15,039 bases of DNA from Nitrospirota bacterium (GCA_003232715.1 QIJG01000093.1:1-15039), one strand, 5' to 3'. Counted from the stretch's first letter, positions 6,139-13,828 are shown. Notes: generated by a model not told the origin, from the letters alone. Numbers and translations are program-made.

Positions 6139-7111
6139 CCCCTATCTTTGACATTGACCGTATGAAATCCCCGTATACTCCCTGATTTATCTTATGCCCC
6201 TCCGGCTTAACAGCAACCGAGAGCCTCAAGAGCCTTTCTATCTCTTTATCCGAGGCTCCCAGACTGATGGCGCTCTTGAGGTCAATTGCGGTACCGGAAA
6301 AGAGACAGGGTCTTATCGTTCCATCGGCAGTAAGTCGCAGGCGGTTACAATCTGAACAAAAATGGTGTGAAACTGCACTTATAAAACCGATTACTCCCTC
6401 TGCACCTGCAAACCTGTAGTACCTTGCCGGTCCATGCCTCCTCTCCTTCACGGCAGTAACAGGAGCTATGGTCTCTATCCTCTCTTTAATCTCCTCAACA
6501 GGGATGCACCTCTCCATGGTCCACAGATTGGTTGAACCAGGCATAAACTCAATGAACCTGACATGGTATGGCGTGGTTAATGTAAGGCGGGCAAAGTCCT
6601 CAACTTCGTCATCATTTACTCCCCTTATGACTACAACATTTATCTTTACCGGCCTGAGCCCTGCAGCATGGGCCCTCTCGATGCCTTGCAGGACCTGATC
6701 CAGAGACCCTCCGCCGGTAATTTCACTGTAACGTTCCGGTAACATGGAGTCAAGACTGATATTCACCCTGTTCAGGCCTGCTTCTTTAATCTCCTCCGCA
6801 TACCTCATCAGGAGGAGACCGTTTGTGGTAAGACTTAGCTCATCGATACCTTCCATATCGGCAAGCCTTTTAATCAGATACTGAATATTCTTTCTGGCAA
6901 GGGGCTCACCGCCTGTAAGCCGAATCTTTCTTACGCCCAGATTAGCCGCAACAGAGACAATCCTTGCTATCTCCTCGTAGGACAGGATCTCCTTGTAGAC
7001 TACAGGGTCGCTATCACGGGGCATACAGTAGAGGCACCTGAGATTGCACCTGTCGGTAACAGAAACCCTCATATAGTCGATGACCCTGTGATATCGATCC
7101 GATAAGCTCAT
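6134..7111 (-). CDS. moaA: GTP 3',8-cyclase (molybdenum cofactor biosynthesis protein A)
   Basis: A radical SAM enzyme that starts molybdopterin synthesis by converting GTP to 3',8-cyclo-7,8-dihydro-GTP, with MoaC making cPMP. At 325 residues it is full length. The N-terminal cluster motif is C22-x3-C26-x2-C29 (TDRCNLRCLYCMP), followed by LTGGEPL (65-71) and the TTNGLLL strand. The second, substrate-binding 4Fe-4S site is C252-x2-C255-x13-C269 (HFCSDCNRLRL ... RPCLF). The protein ends in the C-terminal double glycine (SKIGG) needed for activity in characterised MoaA. It starts 10 nt after cpoB, with AGGA close to the ATG, so it is probably the last gene of the tol-pal transcript. No other moa/mog gene is in the window. 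Confidence 0.96.
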   Translation of the reverse strand: MSLSDRYHRVIDYMRVSVTDRCNLRCLYCMPRDSDPVVYKEILSYEEIARIVSVAANLGVRKIRLTGGEPLARKNIQYLIKRLADMEGIDELSLTTNGLLLMRYAEEIKEAGLNRVNISLDSMLPERYSEITGGGSLDQVLQGIERAHAAGLRPVKINVVVIRGVNDDEVEDFARLTLTTPYHVRFIEFMPGSTNLWTMERCIPVEEIKERIETIAPVTAVKERRHGPARYYRFAGAEGVIGFISAVSHHFCSDCNRLRLTADGTIRPCLFSGTAIDLKSAISLGASDKEIERLLRLSVAVKPEGHKINQGVYGDFIRSMSKIGG

Positions 7112-7121
7112 TTCCTACCCC

Positions 7122-8063
7122 TCAGGGGGTCTTCTTCTGTTGAGCATTTTTGTCGAGTACCTGTAATTTTTTTTCAGCAAGCTTTGCCTCTTTTGATTTC
7201 GGAAACCTCTCCTTCAGTGTCGAGAGGATAACTTTTGTAGTATTTTTGTCGCCTAACTCCAGAAAAGAATACGCCTGCTTCAACATTGCCCCAGGGACTT
7301 TATCACTTTTCGGGAACTTCCTTATCAGGGTTTCATAGGCAAGGATGGCATCCTCATAAACTCCCTCCTTGTAATACGACTCGGCAATCCAGAACTGCGC
7401 ATTATCCGAGAGGTCTGAATCAGGGTATCTCCTAAAAAAATCCTTAAACTGTTTTCTTGCTTCCTTGTATTTCCCTCCACGGAAGGTATCCAATGCCTTC
7501 CGGTAAACACCTGTTTCAGTAACAGGTGCTTGTTTCACTATCGGTTTTTTCTCAGTAGGCGGCTTCGTTGACAGGGCATTAAACCTTTTTTCCAGCACCT
7601 GCACCCTTGCCATCAATTGCTTAACCTCTCCTGCCATCTCCTCGACCCTGGACCTCAGCACGGTCATTTCAGCCTTGTTCCCTGACAGGGCCTTGTCCAC
7701 AGCATAGTTTTTTTCATCAAACTTGCCCTGCAAAAGCTGGATATTCCTGCTCAACCCGGTTAACCGGTCGTAAAGCATCTCCTGACTGTTTCTTATAGCC
7801 TCAAGGGTCTCTTTGGTTACTCCCTTTGCGCTCTTCCCCTCAAGGCTGCCGAGTCCCTTCCTGAGTCCTGTAACCTCACGTTTCTGAGCATAAACCTCCC
7901 GTTTCAGCTGGTTCACATCACTGCGGAGAGATTCGGAATTACCGGCGGTTATGCACCCGGAAATGAGAAGGACCACGCCGCAGAGCTTCAGGATGGCAGC
8001 ACTGCGCAATCCCGGGCAGAGCCGTTTAATCAACACCCACCCTGCACGAATCCCCCTTTTCAT
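7122..8063 (-). CDS. cpoB: Tol-Pal system protein CpoB/YbgF, predicted lipoprotein
   Basis: A 313-residue envelope protein. The N-terminus has a basic stretch, a hydrophobic core and the lipobox LISGC (C37), so a lipid anchor is likely, unlike soluble E. coli CpoB. Residues about 45-165 form a long heptad-rich coiled coil (trimerisation region in CpoB). The C-terminal half (about 185-305) has TPR-like repeats: YRKALDTFRGGKYKEARKQF, then AQFWIAESYYKEGVYEDAI and AYSFLELGDKN. CpoB links Tol-Pal action to peptidoglycan synthesis at division. A Shine-Dalgarno AGGAGG precedes the ATG by 7 nt, and the start overlaps the pal stop by 4 nt. Position after pal matches the classical order. Confidence 0.9.
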   Translation of the reverse strand: MKRGIRAGWVLIKRLCPGLRSAAILKLCGVVLLISGCITAGNSESLRSDVNQLKREVYAQKREVTGLRKGLGSLEGKSAKGVTKETLEAIRNSQEMLYDRLTGLSRNIQLLQGKFDEKNYAVDKALSGNKAEMTVLRSRVEEMAGEVKQLMARVQVLEKRFNALSTKPPTEKKPIVKQAPVTETGVYRKALDTFRGGKYKEARKQFKDFFRRYPDSDLSDNAQFWIAESYYKEGVYEDAILAYETLIRKFPKSDKVPGAMLKQAYSFLELGDKNTTKVILSTLKERFPKSKEAKLAEKKLQVLDKNAQQKKTP

Positions 8064-8638
8064 TTACCCGCCTCCTGTTTTAAGACTACAAAGTGTGCCC
8101 TCCTGTTTTTAGCCCAACAAGCCTCATTGCTTTCAGTACAGAGCGGTTTCTCCTCGCCGTAACTGACGGTCTGCAGCCTATCTGCAGAAACACCAAGGGT
8201 TATAAGGTAATCCTTGGTTGACGTTGCTCTCCTGTCGCCAAGGCCGAGGTTGTATTCACTTGTACCCCTTTCATCGCAATTACCTTCTATCACCAACCTG
8301 TCGGCAGGGTTGTCAAGCATCCAGTCGGCAATTGCACGAAGGACCGGTTTGTCAGCATCCTTAACGTCATATCTGTCAAAATCAAAGTGTATATCCTTCA
8401 AAACATCCTTCTGTTCCTTTTCAGAGACTTTTATCGCCGAAGGGGCTTTTTCGATTTCCGTGGTCTCAATCTTTGGGACTTCCTCTTCTCCCACAATGTT
8501 GGGTGCTTCCTCCCGGGGCTGCTCTGCCTTTACTTTCTCTGAAGGAATCACCTTCCCCGGCTCTGGTGTGGTAATCTCTCTCTGCGCACAGGAAAAAGTC
8601 AGACCAACAAGCAACAACAAAAATAAAAACCTCCTCAT
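8060..8638 (-). CDS. pal: Peptidoglycan-associated outer-membrane lipoprotein
   Basis: A 192-residue lipoprotein tethering the outer membrane to peptidoglycan. Signal peptide MRRFLFLLLLVGLTFSC gives lipid-modified C17; the lipobox LTFSC is slightly atypical at -3. A Pro/Glu/Lys-rich linker (about 20-78) leads to the OmpA-like domain (about 80-188), with HFDFDRYDV, IEGNCDERGTSEYN and the diaminopimelate-binding helix NLGLGDRRA, then SYGEEKP and NRRAHFVV. Two cysteines (167 and 174, in PLCTESNEACWAKNRR) could form a disulfide. Start choice: ATG 8638 has AGGAGG six nt upstream, overlapping the tolB stop, whereas an upstream in-frame start at 8683 would add 15 charged residues before the signal. 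It lies between tolB and cpoB. Confidence 0.95.
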   Translation of the reverse strand: MRRFLFLLLLVGLTFSCAQREITTPEPGKVIPSEKVKAEQPREEAPNIVGEEEVPKIETTEIEKAPSAIKVSEKEQKDVLKDIHFDFDRYDVKDADKPVLRAIADWMLDNPADRLVIEGNCDERGTSEYNLGLGDRRATSTKDYLITLGVSADRLQTVSYGEEKPLCTESNEACWAKNRRAHFVVLKQEAGK

Positions 8639-8648
8639 AATCATCCTC

Positions 8649-9962
8649 CTAAAAGATTTTTTCTGGCGACCATCTCGGACCAAAGGCCCTCATGTCTTTA
8701 GCCGTTATCCTCTTCTGTGCCTCTCCATCGGCCCTCATAATATATACCCCCTTCCTGCCGTCCCGGTCGGAGGTAAAGGTGATGTATCTTCCGTTTGGAG
8801 CAAATGAGGGTTCCTCATTATTGCCCCTCTCTGTAAGTTGCAGGGGATCTGCACCATCGGGATTGACAATAAAGATCTGATTTTTTCCATAAATACGACC
8901 GCTGTAGGCAATCCTGTCACCCCTTGGTGACCATACGGGAGAGGTGTTATAGTTACCGCTGAAAGTAACCCTTCTTATATCACTTCCGTTAATGTTCATA
9001 ATGTAAACCTGGGGAGACCCTCCATGGTCTGAAACAAAGGCAACCTCCTTTCCGTCATGCGAAACAGAGGGTGAAACCTCTATCCCTCTCCACCGGGTCA
9101 ACCTCTTTTGTTTTAAAGTCCTGAGGTCAAACAGGTAAATATCCGGTGTTCCGGCCTTTGATGAAGAAAAGAGAAAACCACTGCCATCCGGTAAAAAATC
9201 ACCGGCAATATTTGTCCCCTCGGACCGCACCAGGAGTCTCTCCTTTTTCTCCTTAAAGTCCAAAAGGAAGATAAGCCATTGTCTGCCCCTTGCGGCAGAA
9301 TATATGAGCCTCTTGCCATTGCGGGACCAGTGAGGTGCAAGGATCAGGTCACCACCTACACCTGTATTCTTTAACCTCTTGCCATCCCAGTCCGCTATAT
9401 AAATGTTTTCCTTCCCGCCCTTTTCTCCGATAAAGGCGATCCGGGACCTGAAAACCCCGTCCTCACCTGTTACAGCCTTATAAACATCATTTGAAATCGT
9501 ATGAGCAAGTGGTCTGAGGTTCTTTCTGACAGCCCTGTACTCTTTCTGAAAAAGCTTTTTCCCCTCAACCACATCATAAAGATAGATCGTTGCCGACAGT
9601 TCATCGCCATCCACGGTCACAGAGCCTTTTACCACTATTTCAACACCAAGGGGAGACCAGTTCTGCGGGTCAAAGACAGGAAGGGGCGTCTCTATGTATG
9701 CATCCCTGTCAACATATGAAAATACCCCGGAAAACTGAAGGTCATTCTTTATAATGCCTGAAATCTCACCACCGGCAGGAGCCCCTGAAAGCTTGTAAAT
9801 TGCAATCGGAATCTGCCTGAAGCCCGGAGAAGTTATGTCGATATAGACCCTTGCCTCTGCCGGGGCGGGCAAAAAAACAGGCAGCAGGCAGCAAAGGGCA
9901 AGCAATATGATGAACAACAGCCTGTTGCATACCGCATACCGTCTATCCTTTACTGCATTCAT
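8649..9962 (-). CDS. tolB: Tol-Pal system periplasmic beta-propeller protein TolB
   Basis: A 437-residue periplasmic protein that binds Pal and is released from it by TolA-driven force during division. The signal peptide spans 1-37, with a likely cut after APAEA before RVYID. The N-terminal TolB domain (about 38-150) includes FSGVFSYVDRDAY and LGVEIVVKGSV. A C-terminal propeller (about 165-435) is built of PD40-type blades with repeating endings: APHWSRNGKRLIYS, GDFLPDGSGFLFS, SPSVSHDGKEVAFVSD, SPVWSPRGDRIAYS, EPSFAPNGRYITFTSD and GPRWSP. The start overlaps the tolA stop by 4 nt (ATGA). Length is normal for TolB. Confidence 0.96.
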   Translation of the reverse strand: MNAVKDRRYAVCNRLLFIILLALCCLLPVFLPAPAEARVYIDITSPGFRQIPIAIYKLSGAPAGGEISGIIKNDLQFSGVFSYVDRDAYIETPLPVFDPQNWSPLGVEIVVKGSVTVDGDELSATIYLYDVVEGKKLFQKEYRAVRKNLRPLAHTISNDVYKAVTGEDGVFRSRIAFIGEKGGKENIYIADWDGKRLKNTGVGGDLILAPHWSRNGKRLIYSAARGRQWLIFLLDFKEKKERLLVRSEGTNIAGDFLPDGSGFLFSSSKAGTPDIYLFDLRTLKQKRLTRWRGIEVSPSVSHDGKEVAFVSDHGGSPQVYIMNINGSDIRRVTFSGNYNTSPVWSPRGDRIAYSGRIYGKNQIFIVNPDGADPLQLTERGNNEEPSFAPNGRYITFTSDRDGRKGVYIMRADGEAQKRITAKDMRAFGPRWSPEKIF

Positions 9963-10693
9963 GGGGTAAACCTGACTGCAATTTCCAGCTCATACGGAGG
10001 TGGTGGAAGCGGCGATGCCTTGGAGATAGCCCTCAGCACGGAACGGTCAAAAAGGGGATCCCCCGATGACTTCTTTATGCCCTGTATCTTCACCCTGCCA
10101 TTTTTATAAATCTTTATATCAATCACTGCCTCAAGCCCCTTCCCTGTCCTGAACTCCGGAAAGACCCATTCACTCCAGACCCTCTCCTGCACAAGCGAAT
10201 AGTACCCTGCAATTAAAGACTCTCCACCTCCGGGATTGCCCTCAGATGTGACTGCCTTTTCCCTTGCAGGCGGTTGAATGTCTTTTGTCTTTTGTTGTTT
10301 TTTGACCGACAGTACGATTTTTCTGAGTGCAACAACCGCCTCGATCCGTTTCTTTGCCCTAATGGCGGCAATCCTCTCCTCAAGGGTCACGACGTCGGAA
10401 GACGGCGGTGCTTTTTTCTTTATAGTCACTGCCTTCTTCCTGGCCACCTTGGCAGACCGGCTTTTCCTGACAGTCTTAACCCTTGCCTTTACCTTTTTTC
10501 TGGTCCTGACTTTACTGACCATGGCCTTTGTTTTTTTGGGTGTAACCTTTGCAGGACTTACAAGCCTGACCATATATGGAGAGGGAAGGGTGACAAGCGA
10601 TGTCTTTTTTATTACCAGCACGGCCGTAATGAAAACAAGGGCATGCAGGATGAGTGACAGGACGGCCGTCTCTTTCAGGGAAGGCTCTCTCAT
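9959..10693 (-). CDS. tolA: TolA/TonB-type energy-transducing protein
   Basis: A 244-residue inner-membrane protein with one N-terminal transmembrane helix (about 9-28, AVLSLILHALVFITAVLVI). A very basic Lys/Arg-rich periplasmic stretch follows (about 50-94), then a helical linker and a C-terminal TonB/TolA domain (about 162-244), with VQERVWSEWVFPEF, VIDIKIYKNGRVKIQGI, DPLFDRSVLRAISKASPLPPPP and the final strand ELEIAVRF. In Tol-Pal it transmits proton-motive force from TolQR to TolB-Pal. It is much shorter than E. coli TolA (421 residues), lacking the long Ala-rich helix, and the C-terminal domain resembles TonB. I call it tolA from its place between tolR and tolB. It overlaps both neighbours by 4 nt. 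Confidence 0.85.
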   Translation of the reverse strand: MREPSLKETAVLSLILHALVFITAVLVIKKTSLVTLPSPYMVRLVSPAKVTPKKTKAMVSKVRTRKKVKARVKTVRKSRSAKVARKKAVTIKKKAPPSSDVVTLEERIAAIRAKKRIEAVVALRKIVLSVKKQQKTKDIQPPAREKAVTSEGNPGGGESLIAGYYSLVQERVWSEWVFPEFRTGKGLEAVIDIKIYKNGRVKIQGIKKSSGDPLFDRSVLRAISKASPLPPPPYELEIAVRFTP

Positions 10694-11112
10694 CTGAGCC
10701 TTGCCCCTGGCTCTGTTATCAAGCCGACTTTTTCAATCCCGGCATTCTTTATCTCGGCCATCACCTTCATAACCTTCCCATAAGGAACACGCCTGTCTGC
10801 CTTGAGGTAGAGGTTCGGATTCAGCTTGCTGATAGCCTTCAGCCTTCTCCTCATCTCCTGGATTGAGACTGCCTTGTTATTTAAATAAAGCTTGCCGTTT
10901 TTCTTAAGTGTGACCGTTATCCTTTCCTGGGCCGGCAGCGCCTTGCCCCCGGCCTTTGGGAGGTCCACATCAAGCCCCTGCTTCATAAGCGGAGCTGCCA
11001 CCATAAAGATGATCAAAAGGACAAGCATTACATCCACAAAGGGCGTGACATTGATCTCACTCATCACCCTCCGGGTCCTGTTTCGATTCAGTTCACTTCG
11101 CATTAAAATCAC
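10690..11112 (-). CDS. tolR: ExbD/TolR family biopolymer-transport protein
   Basis: A 140-residue protein with the ExbD/TolR layout. A short cytoplasmic N-terminus ends in SEINVTPFVDVMLVLLIIF, a transmembrane helix carrying the proton-conducting aspartate (D27). A periplasmic domain (about 55-140) follows, with ERITVTLKKNGKLYLNNKAVS and YLKADRRVPYGKVMKVMAEI. TolR forms the motor with TolQ, but no tolQ is upstream. The chosen GTG at 11112 has AGGA five nt before it; ATG 11103 (MRSELNR) is an alternative start three codons in. It is the first gene of the tol operon here and overlaps tolA by 4 nt. Confidence 0.92.
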   Translation of the reverse strand: MILMRSELNRNRTRRVMSEINVTPFVDVMLVLLIIFMVAAPLMKQGLDVDLPKAGGKALPAQERITVTLKKNGKLYLNNKAVSIQEMRRRLKAISKLNPNLYLKADRRVPYGKVMKVMAEIKNAGIEKVGLITEPGARLR

Positions 11113-11143
11113 ATATGTCCTGTCTCTTAGAGTTTTGCAGATA

Positions 11144-11172
11144 ATTATAACATTTTTATCTTTTTATAATTG
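11144..11172 (-). promoter_or_regulatory. Possible promoter of the tolR-moaA operon
   Basis: On the minus strand a perfect -10 hexamer TATAAT occupies 11144-11149, about 31 nt before the GTG of tolR. No good -35 lies at 16-18 nt (the best are CAATTA or TCAATT). The surrounding DNA is AT-rich. It is the only plausible promoter position between the tRNA cluster and tolR. Confidence 0.45.
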
Positions 11173-11311
11173 AAAGCGGCGCAACTGGTGTTTGGATACC
11201 CGAGTTTCATTACTACAGCATTGCAGACGGCCTGACAAGCATCTTTATGCGTCATCCAGGATGAATCGTCTGTCTGAGGTCAAAGTTTCATATGCAAGAA
11301 GATGCTCTTCT

Positions 11312-11335
11312 CCAGCGCTTGAGATTCTTTTGGGG
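11312..11335 (+). repeat. 24-nt block upstream of tRNA promoter, copy B
   Basis: Identical over 24 nt to the minus-strand block at 6028-6051, and placed 23 nt before the -35 box of the tRNA-Gln/tRNA-Glu promoter. The flanking 11173-11311 DNA holds no gene that I can support, though an open plus-strand frame crosses the block and ends at a TGA at 11360-11362. Unlike copy A, it has one fewer G after the block (GGGGAACT rather than GGGGGAACT). Confidence 0.7.
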
Positions 11336-11358
11336 AACTCCTGTGTGTGGGCAAAGGA

Positions 11359-11388
11359 TTGACAAGCTGGAGCCCTAGTCTTTAGTAT
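11359..11388 (+). promoter_or_regulatory. Sigma-70 promoter of the tRNA-Gln/tRNA-Glu unit
   Basis: A perfect -35 box TTGACA (11359-11364) is followed after 18 nt by TAGTAT (11383-11388), with TATATAAA overlapping just downstream as an alternative -10. The predicted start is near 11395, about 14 nt before tRNA-Gln. The arrangement mirrors the minus-strand tRNA promoter at 5976-6005. Confidence 0.75.
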
Positions 11389-11408
11389 ATAAAGGTAACA
11401 CGAAAAGT

Positions 11409-11482
11409 TGGGGAGTCGTCTAATGGCAGGACAGCAGACTCTGGCTCTGCTTGTAGGGGTTCGAATCCTCTCTCCCCAGCCA
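11409..11482 (+). tRNA. tRNA-Gln(CTG)
   Basis: A 74-nt cloverleaf. The acceptor TGGGGAG pairs with CTCCCCA (the U1-A72 pair is typical of tRNA-Gln), with discriminator G and an encoded CCA. The anticodon stem GCAGA/TCTGC closes the loop CTCTGGC, so the anticodon is CTG (Gln). The T-loop TTCGAAT is standard. It is first of a two-tRNA unit. Confidence 0.96.
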
Positions 11483-11512
11483 TTTGATTGAAGATTGACA
11501 ATTATAAAATAC

Positions 11513-11588
11513 GGTCCCATCGTCTAGTGGTCCAGGACGCCGGCCTCTCACGCCGGTAACACGGGTTCGACTCCCGTTGGGACTACCA
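11513..11588 (+). tRNA. tRNA-Glu(CTC)
   Basis: A 76-nt cloverleaf. The acceptor GGTCCCA pairs with TGGGACT, with a G-T wobble at 1-72, discriminator A and an encoded CCA. The anticodon stem CCGGC/GCCGG closes the loop CTCTCAC, so the anticodon is CTC (Glu). The T-loop is TTCGACT. It follows tRNA-Gln by 30 nt. Together with tRNA-Glu(TTC) at 5774-5851, both Glu isoacceptors are in this window. Confidence 0.96.
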
Positions 11589-11635
11589 TTCCTTAAAAGA
11601 GAGTCAGGGAGTTCAGGAGTGGTGGAGTTGAGGAG

Positions 11636-11654
11636 TATATAGCTTCACTATATA
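11636..11654. repeat. Small AT-rich inverted repeat after the tRNA unit
   Basis: TATATAG and CTATATA form a perfect 7-bp stem around CTTCA. No T-tract follows, so it is not a standard terminator. The rest of 11589-11753 is a GAGT-rich then AT-rich spacer before the convergent cobD gene, with no recognisable gene. Confidence 0.35.
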
Positions 11655-11753
11655 AGAAACAGAATAAATCGTGAGTAATCTTGAGGCGAGAGGAAATATT
11701 TTGTAGTTTCACGATAAATTTGGTTTGATTTGTGTCAATTCGTGGCTAAAGAG

Positions 11754-12815
11754 TTAGAGCAGTTTCTTTAGTTCCTTAATCAGCAAGGCGTTATCCCTGT
11801 GGCTCTTGACTGCGATACGGAAGAATCCTTTCTCAAGTCCCCTGAAGTTACTGCAATCCCTTACGAGTATTCCCTTCCTGCGAAGGGCCATGACAATTTC
11901 TTCAGCCCTTTGATGTTTCAGGAGATAGAAGTTTATCATGGAAGGATAAAAATGGATTCCGGCCCCTTTCAGTCCTTTCTCTATAAAATCCTTTTCTTTT
12001 CTGATATATTCAAAAGTGGCCTCTTTATAAACCCTGTCTTTCAGTGCTATAATGCCGGCCCTCTGGGCAAGGCTGTTGACGGTCCATGGTTCCTTCAGGG
12101 CCTTGAGCCTTTCGGCTGTTTCAGCCGGTAAGATACCGAATCCAAGGCGTAAGCCGCTCAGGGCATAAAACTTTGTCATTGACCTGAGAACGATAAGATA
12201 GGGATTTTCAGGAACCGCTGGGACAACGCTCTCCTGTGGTATGAAGTCAATGAATGCCTCATCAACAACAAGAAAACACTTCAGTTCTCTTGCTGCAGAG
12301 GCGATCCTTTTAATATCCGTCTGGGGGAGCAGTTGTGCTGTGGGGTTGTTCGGGTTGCAGAGAAAGGCCATCCGACACCCCTGCATGGACTCTATAAAAC
12401 TCTCTGGATCAATCCCGAAATTTGCTTCTTCCCTGAGTGGCAAAAATCTGATTGTCCTGTCTCCATTATTACCTGAGGTTATAACCGCCCTTTCATACTC
12501 GGAAAAGGTGGGGGCAGTGATTAACACCCTCTGTGGTCTGAGCCCCCGCACAACGAGATAGATCAGCTCAGTGCTTCCATTACCACAGATTATATTGTTG
12601 TCCGGTATGCCGAGGTGCCTTGAGAGATGCCGTTTAAGGCGGTGACAGTCCGGGTCCGGGTAGTTGATGAGGTATTTCAGGTCTTTTCTCAGCCCGGCCT
12701 TTATCTTTTTTGATACCCCTAACGGATTAATAGAGGCGCTGAAATCAACTACCTTTCTCTCCGATATTCTTAAGGTCTCGGAAAGACGATATATATTTCC
12801 ACCATGAGTTGTCAT
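11754..12815 (-). CDS. cobD: Threonine-phosphate decarboxylase (CobD-like, PLP-dependent)
   Basis: A 353-residue fold-type I PLP enzyme related to histidinol-phosphate aminotransferase. CobD makes (R)-1-amino-2-propanol phosphate, the linker joining the corrin ring to the cobalamin lower loop. CobD-typical features are the N-terminal THGGNIYRL, DFSASINPLG (24-33), YPDPDC (52-57) and GNGSTELIYL (78-87). The PLP site shows NPNNPT (154-159), DEAFIDF (185-191) and Schiff-base K215 in SMTKFYALSGLRLG. Absence of other cobalamin genes nearby leaves some chance that it is a HisC paralogue. No Shine-Dalgarno precedes ATG 12815. A possible -10 (TATTAT, 12826-12831) ends only 10 nt before the start, so the message may be almost leaderless. 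Confidence 0.85.
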   Translation of the reverse strand: MTTHGGNIYRLSETLRISERKVVDFSASINPLGVSKKIKAGLRKDLKYLINYPDPDCHRLKRHLSRHLGIPDNNIICGNGSTELIYLVVRGLRPQRVLITAPTFSEYERAVITSGNNGDRTIRFLPLREEANFGIDPESFIESMQGCRMAFLCNPNNPTAQLLPQTDIKRIASAARELKCFLVVDEAFIDFIPQESVVPAVPENPYLIVLRSMTKFYALSGLRLGFGILPAETAERLKALKEPWTVNSLAQRAGIIALKDRVYKEATFEYIRKEKDFIEKGLKGAGIHFYPSMINFYLLKHQRAEEIVMALRRKGILVRDCSNFRGLEKGFFRIAVKSHRDNALLIKELKKLL

Positions 12816-12881
12816 AAAGCTTACAATAATACCATTTATTGAGGCCTTGTTTCATCTGTATCCGCCGGGATTTGCTGAAGA

Positions 12882-12921
12882 AAAAAACCGCAATGCCGGA
12901 TTGCAGGCATTGCGGTTTTTT
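12882..12921. terminator. Strong bidirectional rho-independent terminator
   Basis: A 10-bp GC-containing stem (CCGCAATGCC at 12888-12897 with GGCATTGCGG at 12906-12915) and an 8-nt loop are flanked by A6 on the left and T6 on the right. It therefore ends with a U-tract in either direction. It lies 20 nt beyond the ppiC stop and separates ppiC from cobD on the minus strand. Confidence 0.9.
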
Positions 12922-12940
12922 ATGTCATCTTCGTTCGGCT

Positions 12941-13795
12941 TTAGTCGGCTAATTTTATATCCTTCAGCTTCTTATCGTTTATCTTTACGGTAAATGACTT
13001 TTTCAGTTTTTCAATGTAACTGTCAAAAGCCGCCCGCCGTTTTTCCGTAAGCAGTTTTTTTGACAAACTCTCTTTTGCCTTGTCATACGAAACCTTTTGT
13101 CCCTTTTTCAGGCCGGTCAGTTTGATAATATGATAACCGAATTGGGTTTTTACCGGTCCACTTATCTCGCCTTTTTTCATTGAGAAGACGGCCTTCTCGA
13201 ATGCAGGAACCATCTGTCCTCTTCCGAAAAATCCAAGGTCGCCACCCTTGGCTGCCGAGCCCTTGTCTATAGAGTTTTTTTCAGCGAGGGTAGCGAAGTT
13301 CGCTCCTGCCTTCAGCTTCTTCAACAGGCTCTCAGCCTCTTTCTTTGTCTTTACAAGTATATGACTTGCCCTTACCCGGTTTTTGGAGAACTCATCAGGA
13401 TGAGTATCATAATACTTCTTTATTTCCTTGTCCGTTACACCCACTTTCTGTTCAATCTCTTTTGTAAGGAGCATGCTTATCAGACTTAATTTCTGAAACT
13501 CCTTAAGCTTTTCCTTATATTCCGGCGACTTGTCAAGTCCCTGCTTTTTGGCCTCAAGATAGATGAGGTCTTTCTTTACGAGTTCATCGGTAAGTTTCTT
13601 CATCCCTTCAGGGTTGTTATAGATTTTTTTCATGAAAGCAGGCAGGGCTTCAAACTGTTTTTTAAGGTCTTTTTGCGTAATGTAAGTGCCGTCTACTTTT
13701 GCGATATAGTCTGAGGGTGCTTTGCTGTTGACAGGTGCTTTTGAGCATCCTGCAATTACTAACAGGACTAAGAAAAATTTGGCTAATGTCTTCAT
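12941..13795 (-). CDS. Parvulin-type peptidyl-prolyl isomerase lipoprotein (PpiC/PrsA/SurA-like)
   Basis: A 284-residue extracytoplasmic foldase. Signal peptide MKTLAKFFLVLLVIAGC has a clear lipobox, giving lipidated C17. Residues about 28-135 form a SurA_N-like helical chaperone region (KKDLIYLEAKKQGLDKSPEY). The parvulin domain is about 139-228: RASHILVKTKKEAESLLKKL, KGGDLGFFGRGQMVPAFEKAVF and TQFGYHIIKL, with likely active-site H145, M195, F199, F219 and H222. A Lys-rich C-terminal tail follows. The true start is ATG 13795 with GGAGG four nt upstream; the same frame remains open to 13975 but lacks the signal peptide at its N-terminus and runs through repeat DNA. It is monocistronic with its own terminator at 12882-12921. 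Confidence 0.9.
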   Translation of the reverse strand: MKTLAKFFLVLLVIAGCSKAPVNSKAPSDYIAKVDGTYITQKDLKKQFEALPAFMKKIYNNPEGMKKLTDELVKKDLIYLEAKKQGLDKSPEYKEKLKEFQKLSLISMLLTKEIEQKVGVTDKEIKKYYDTHPDEFSKNRVRASHILVKTKKEAESLLKKLKAGANFATLAEKNSIDKGSAAKGGDLGFFGRGQMVPAFEKAVFSMKKGEISGPVKTQFGYHIIKLTGLKKGQKVSYDKAKESLSKKLLTEKRRAAFDSYIEKLKKSFTVKINDKKLKDIKLAD

Positions 13796-13828
13796 CTTGC
13801 CTCCGATTTGTTTTCTGGTTAATTTTGC

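Noticed and set aside
8214..8807. Long open plus-strand frame opposite pal and tolB
   Set aside because: It is antisense to two clearly recognised genes, with no plausible domain.
10278..10697. Long plus-strand frame opposite tolA
   Set aside because: It is hydrophobic and Phe/Thr-rich because it is the complement of the Lys/Arg-rich tolA region.
11245..11520. Minus-strand frame of about 90 codons across the tRNA-Gln gene
   Set aside because: Its middle (GWGERIRTPTSRARVCCPAIR) is antisense tRNA sequence, a well-known spurious translation, and it has no ribosome-binding site or family match.
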